33,253 nucleotides of DNA. It comes from UBA7185 sp964606855. GTDB lineage: Bacteria; Bacillota; Peptococcia; Peptococcales; Peptococcaceae. Of this stretch, positions 29,988 through 33,253 are shown one piece after another; within the stretch, counting starts at the first letter, position 1, and every line of letters begins with the position of its first letter. Location of the stretch: contig CAZSHM010000015.1 of assembly GCA_964606855.1 (NCBI GenBank), positions 1 to 33,253 of the forward strand. Direction: 5' to 3'. The notes below the pieces were generated by a model. The model searched no databases. It saw only the letters and a list, made by a program, of their open reading frames with translations, and was not told the origin of the DNA. A program made the position numbers and the translations under genes.

Positions 29988-30533
29988 ATGGATTTGGAGG
30001 AGATCCGGCAGCAGATGCGCCGGGCTTTTGCGGAATTTCTCGAGGTCGCCGGTCTGAAGCCGGGACAGATTGTGGTCGTAGGATGCAGCACAAGCGAGGT
30101 GCACGGCGGGCACATCGGCAAGGACAGCCAGCCCGAGATCGCCGCGGCGCTCTATGAGGTGCTGGCGCCCATGGCTGAGGAGAAAGGGCTCTATCTGGCA
30201 TTCCAGTGCTGTGAGCATTTGAATCGCGCGCTTGTGGTGGACCGCGAAGCGGCGGAGCGCTACAACCTGACGGAGGTCTCGGTGGTGCCGCAGATTCACG
30301 CGGGCGGCTCCATGGCAAGCTATGCTTACCGGCACAAGGCCGATCCGGTGATGGTGGAGAGTATCCAGGCCCACGGCGGACTGGACATCGGCGAGACGCT
30401 GATCGGGATGCATCTGCGCCCCGTGGCGGTGCCCAAGCGTCTCGGCGTCAAGTACATCGGAAAGGCCAGACTGACAGCCGCTTCCACGCGTCCGAAGCTG
30501 ATCGGCGGGGAGCGGGCCAAATATTCGCTTTAG
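29988..30533 (+). CDS. ywlG: UPF0340 / TIGR01440 family protein YwlG
   Basis: The 181-residue conserved protein of unknown function is recognised by VVGCSTSEVHGGHIGKDSQP, AFQCCEHLNRALVVDR and VPQIHAGGSMASYAYRHKAD, and by its position between rpiB and glyA exactly as in Bacillus. It is soluble, with no signal or membrane segment. The pair of adjacent cysteines in the QCCEHLNRA segment and the conserved His residues suggest an enzyme or metal site, but no activity can be claimed. It starts directly at the end of rpiB (no intergenic base). Confidence 0.9.
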   Translation: MDLEEIRQQMRRAFAEFLEVAGLKPGQIVVVGCSTSEVHGGHIGKDSQPEIAAALYEVLAPMAEEKGLYLAFQCCEHLNRALVVDREAAERYNLTEVSVVPQIHAGGSMASYAYRHKADPVMVESIQAHGGLDIGETLIGMHLRPVAVPKRLGVKYIGKARLTAASTRPKLIGGERAKYSL

Positions 30534-30590
30534 AGAGAAACACTGCGCGTGCGCGCGGCAAAATACAGGAAAACAGAGAGAAACACTACG
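30532..30590 (+). repeat. Imperfect 16-bp direct repeat in the glyA leader
   Basis: AGAGAGAAACACTGCG (30532-30547, overlapping the ywlG stop) recurs as AGAGAGAAACACTACG (30575-30590), 43 bases later with one mismatch, just ahead of the glyA ribosome-binding site. It could be an operator pair or a small duplication. Confidence 0.55.
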
Positions 30591-30621
30591 ATCGGGCATC
30601 TTTTAGAGAGGAGCGGAATCT

Positions 30622-31860
30622 ATGGACTACATCAAGGAGCTGGTCGCGCCGGTGGATCCGGAGGTGGCGCAGGCCATCGAACTGGAGAAAAACCGGCAGA
30701 GCAGCAAGATTGAGCTGATCGCCTCGGAGAACTTTGTCAGTCCCGCGGTGATGGCTGCGCAGGGGAGTGTGCTCACAAACAAATATGCCGAGGGATATCC
30801 GGGTAAACGGTATTATGGCGGCTGCGAGTATGTCGATATCGTCGAGAATCTTGCCCGCGAGCGGGCCAAAAAGCTCTTCGGCGCGGAACACGCGAATGTG
30901 CAGCCGCACTCCGGCGCCAACGCCAACACCGCCGTCTATTTTGCCATGCTGCAGCCGGGGGATACCGTGCTGGGGATGAACCTGAGCCACGGCGGGCATC
31001 TCTCTCACGGGAGTCCGGTCAACATCTCGGGGAAGTATTTCCACTTTGAGGCCTACGGCGTCGAGGAGGGCAGCGAGGTCATCGACTACGACAAAGTGCT
31101 GGCCCGCGCCCTGGAAGTCAGGCCAAAGCTGATTGTTGCAGGCGCCAGTGCTTATCCGCGGATTCTGGATTTCAAAAAATTCCGCGAGATTGCCGATGCG
31201 GTGGGCGCCTATCTGATGGTGGACATGGCGCACATCGCAGGCCTTGTGGCCGCGGGACTGCATCCCAATCCGGTGGAGTACGCCGATTTTGTCACTACCA
31301 CCACGCACAAGACCCTGCGCGGTCCGCGCGGCGGCATGATCCTCTGCAAGGAGGAGTACGCCAAACAGATCGACAAGGCTGTCTTCCCGGGCACGCAGGG
31401 CGGGCCTCTGATGCATGTGATCGCCGCCAAGGCCGTCTGCTTGGGAGAAGCACTGCAGCCGTCCTTTAAGGAGTATCAGAAGCAGATTGTGGCAAATGCC
31501 AAAGCGCTGGCGGGCGCGCTGCAGGAGCAGGGCTTCCGTCTTGTATCCGGCGGCACCGACAACCACCTGATGCTGATCGATGTGAAATCCAAAGGGATCA
31601 CGGGAAAGGCCGCGGAGACAATGCTCGATGAGGCGAACGTCACTGTCAACAAGAACACCATCCCCTTCGAGACGGAGAAAGCGTCCGTCACAAGCGGCAT
31701 CCGCGTCGGTACACCGGCGGTGACGAGCCGCGGCATGAAGGAGCCGGAGATGGAGGAGATCGCCGCCGTGTTCGAGACGGTGCTCTTGAAGAACGAGCAG
31801 GCAAAGGCGCTGGAAATGGTCAAGGCGCTGACGGATCGCTTTCCGCTTTACGCCGACTGA
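30622..31860 (+). CDS. glyA: Serine hydroxymethyltransferase
   Basis: This PLP enzyme converts serine and THF to glycine and methylene-THF, the main source of one-carbon units and, through methyl-THF, of the methyl used by MetH. The 412-residue product has standard length and motifs: ELIASENFVSPAV, YAEGYPGKRYYGGCEYVD, QPHSGANANTAVYF, VDMAHIAGLVAAG and the Schiff-base lysine Lys230 in VTTTTHKTLRGPRGG. GAGAGGAG precedes the ATG. It is the last gene of the tsaC-ywlE-rpiB-ywlG-glyA cluster; I see no strong terminator after it. Confidence 0.98.
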   Translation: MDYIKELVAPVDPEVAQAIELEKNRQSSKIELIASENFVSPAVMAAQGSVLTNKYAEGYPGKRYYGGCEYVDIVENLARERAKKLFGAEHANVQPHSGANANTAVYFAMLQPGDTVLGMNLSHGGHLSHGSPVNISGKYFHFEAYGVEEGSEVIDYDKVLARALEVRPKLIVAGASAYPRILDFKKFREIADAVGAYLMVDMAHIAGLVAAGLHPNPVEYADFVTTTTHKTLRGPRGGMILCKEEYAKQIDKAVFPGTQGGPLMHVIAAKAVCLGEALQPSFKEYQKQIVANAKALAGALQEQGFRLVSGGTDNHLMLIDVKSKGITGKAAETMLDEANVTVNKNTIPFETEKASVTSGIRVGTPAVTSRGMKEPEMEEIAAVFETVLLKNEQAKALEMVKALTDRFPLYAD

Positions 31861-31955
31861 CTTGCTGTGCGGGCCTCCTGCGCCGCGGGAAAAGATGCCG
31901 AAACCGCGGATTTTGGTATCGGGCGAAAACTTGACGGTCTCCGGCGAAAAAATGC

Positions 31956-31984
31956 GGGAACTTTTAAGCGTGCTTTTCGTCTAA
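31956..31984 (+). promoter_or_regulatory. Probable ECF-sigma promoter of the stalk-domain protein gene
   Basis: GGGAACTTTT (31956-31965) and CGTCTAA (31978-31984) are arranged as AAC-N16-CGTC, the pattern of ECF-type (SigW/SigM/SigV-like) promoters in Firmicutes, not of sigma-A. It lies in the 270-base gap after glyA. The leader behind it can form GGAAGC/GCTTCC and CCGCG/CGCGG hairpins. I see no sigma-A promoter in the gap (TTGACG at 31931 has no -10). Confidence 0.55.
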
Positions 31985-32130
31985 GAACCGTAGGAAGCAA
32001 GATCCGAAGAGGCAGAGTCGGGGTAGCTTCCATCAAAGTTTCAGTTGAACGAACGTTGCCGCGGAATCTTTTCGCGGAGCACACCAAACACAGACATGCG
32101 CGGACGGCACGCGCAGAAAGGAGCAGAAAA

Positions 32131-33039
32131 ATGAAGAGCAAAAAAATCGCAGTGATCGCCCTCGCGGCGATCCTGGGCACCGGGATCCTCACCCCGGCTC
32201 TCGCCGCTGAGACGGCGGCACCCTCCGACTCAGAGATTATCTCAGAGCAGTACAAGGAGGTCGGCTATGTGCGGATGTATGGCACCGTGGAGGCGGTGAA
32301 TGCGGAGAGCATCCAGGTCACCAACGAGCAGAGCAGCCTCGTGCTCACTGTGGATGAAAACACCTATCTGGTGGAAGGACAGAACGGCACGCCGCTTTTG
32401 CTGACGGACTTTCAGGTGGGGGATGCGGTGAGCGTTGCCTACGGGCCGGAAGTACAGGAGAGCGAGCCGGGACAGAGCAGCGCCATCGCAGTCATGCGCT
32501 GTGGCGATGTGACACCCGTCTATACGGAAATTGAAGCGGTAACCGCCAATGCGGACGGCAGTGTCCGCCTGACGACCGACGGCGGCAGCATACTGGTCAC
32601 TGTGGCTGCAGATGCTGTTGTGCAGCCGTTCCGCACGAAGAACATCCTCAGCCTTGCCGATCTGTCGGCCGGCGAGAAGGTCGTGCTCTACTATGACATC
32701 GTGGCGCTGAGTCATCCGGGGCAGGCCGGCACCGACCGCGTAGTGGTTCTGGATTTCCCGGAGGCGTATAACGAGCCGGCCATCGCGCCGGAGCGCGATG
32801 AGACGATGGTTCCCCTGCGCGAAGCCTTGGGAGATGCGGATCTGCACATCATCTGGAATGCGTCCGCCCGCACCGTCGTCCTCTCCGCGGAAGGGTTTGA
32901 GGCGGTAGCAGGGATTGGCGGCAACATCTACAAGATCGCCGGCAGCGATGTGGAGATGCCCGCGGCGCAACTCGTCGATGGCCGCACGTATGTGCCGCAG
33001 TGCTTTATCGATGAAGTGCTGGCAGCGATTGCCAAATAA
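32131..33039 (+). CDS. Secreted stalk-domain (copper amine oxidase N-like) protein
   Basis: The 302-residue protein has a clear signal peptide (MKSKKIAVIALAAILGTGIL, cleavage likely after TPALA). The mature part has two beta-rich segments (VGYVRMYGTVEAVNAESIQV, then TEIEAVTANADGSVRLTTDG). A C-terminal stalk-like module follows (ETMVPLREALGDADLHIIWN, RTVVLSAEG, LVDGRTYVPQCFIDEV), as in proteins labelled copper amine oxidase N-terminal domain, which form extracellular stalks in Clostridia. It has no cell-wall anchor, so it is probably released or loosely bound. AAAGGAG precedes ATG 32131. The ECF-type promoter upstream suggests envelope-stress control. Precise function unknown. Confidence 0.82.
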   Translation: MKSKKIAVIALAAILGTGILTPALAAETAAPSDSEIISEQYKEVGYVRMYGTVEAVNAESIQVTNEQSSLVLTVDENTYLVEGQNGTPLLLTDFQVGDAVSVAYGPEVQESEPGQSSAIAVMRCGDVTPVYTEIEAVTANADGSVRLTTDGGSILVTVAADAVVQPFRTKNILSLADLSAGEKVVLYYDIVALSHPGQAGTDRVVVLDFPEAYNEPAIAPERDETMVPLREALGDADLHIIWNASARTVVLSAEGFEAVAGIGGNIYKIAGSDVEMPAAQLVDGRTYVPQCFIDEVLAAIAK

Positions 33040-33068
33040 TCCTTCGCGCTCCACGAGAAGGAACACAG

Positions 33069-33099
33069 AAAAGACCGCGACAGGTTCGCGGTCTTTTTT
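33069..33099 (+). terminator. Strong intrinsic terminator after the stalk-domain gene
   Basis: AAAAGACCGCGA (33069-33080) and TCGCGGTCTTTT (33086-33097) form a perfect 12-base-pair stem with a 5-base loop running into a T-run. The remaining bases to 33253 contain no gene I can support; TTGCAC at 33239-33244 might be a -35 box for a gene outside the window. Confidence 0.95.
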
Positions 33100-33253
33100 A
33101 TGCCCGGGCACGCTTCTGTGCGCAACTTGACCGGCTCGGCGGAGGCCGGGAGAGTGCCGCGGATTGTGTGCTCTCGGGCGCGCCCGAAACAGGGCAGGCG
33201 GGCGGAGAGGCCGTAAAAATTCCAAAACGGGAAAGGGCTTGCACTTGTTCGTG

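Noticed and set aside
31867..32130. Extended N-terminus of the stalk-domain protein
   Set aside because: It would place the signal peptide 88 residues inside the protein and would cover the ECF-type promoter.

Overview
The window looks like a piece of a Bacillota (Clostridia-type) chromosome close to the replication origin. The evidence is the conserved order rpmH-rnpA-yidD-yidC-jag-mnmE-mnmG-rsmG-noc, consensus sigma-A promoters (for example TTGACC-N17-TATAAT before rpmH), AGGAGG ribosome-binding sites, an S-box (SAM-I) riboswitch, and a ywlC-ywlE-rpiB-ywlG-glyA cluster arranged as in Bacillus. By eye the DNA is GC-rich (roughly 55-62 %) except in the first 2-3 kb, which is clearly AT-richer. 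No 16S gene or species-specific marker is present, so I do not name a genus. dnaA would normally lie just left of rpmH and is outside the window.

Layout. 1-8.9 kb (+): the origin-proximal housekeeping block covers ribosomal protein L34, the RNase P protein, the membrane insertion factors YidD and YidC, the RNA-binding protein Jag, the tRNA-U34 modification pair MnmE/MnmG, the 16S rRNA methyltransferase RsmG and the nucleoid-occlusion protein Noc. 9.1-15.3 kb (+): a GNAT acetyltransferase, then an S-box riboswitch with a terminator controlling metA (homoserine O-acyltransferase), metH (B12 methionine synthase lacking its reactivation domain), a separate reactivation-domain protein, and a DEAD-box helicase. 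15.4-16.7 kb (-): purA, preceded by a structured leader that ends in an intrinsic terminator. 17.2-20.2 kb (+): a three-gene ABC importer (lipoprotein, permease, ATPase) with an internal terminator and a second promoter. 20.24-20.58 kb: a convergent intergenic gap with a terminator-like hairpin, a striking cluster of six DnaA-box sequences and a GC-rich foldable element. 20.6-25.9 kb (-): aldehyde dehydrogenase, a thymidylate-kinase-like protein, an Orn/Lys/Arg decarboxylase, uracil-DNA glycosylase and a pyridoxal kinase. 26.3-27.7 kb (+): an M20 amidohydrolase preceded by a tiny basic ORF. 27.9-31.9 kb (+): the tsaC/ywlC, ywlE, rpiB, ywlG, glyA cluster. 32.1-33.0 kb (+): a secreted stalk-domain protein behind a probable ECF-sigma promoter, closed by a strong terminator.

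How the genes work together. The met genes make O-acylhomoserine and methylate homocysteine, all behind one SAM sensor, and the reactivator keeps MetH's cobalamin usable. SHMT (GlyA) supplies the one-carbon units MetH consumes. The first block links ribosome and tRNA maturation, membrane insertion and chromosome organisation, as in other Firmicutes.

Most worth a second look: the DnaA-box cluster about 20 kb from rpmH, the purA leader/attenuator, short leader ORFs directly in front of yidC and the M20 gene, the ECF-type promoter, and the split MetH system with an RNA helicase at its end. I see no mobile element, CRISPR array, tRNA or rRNA.
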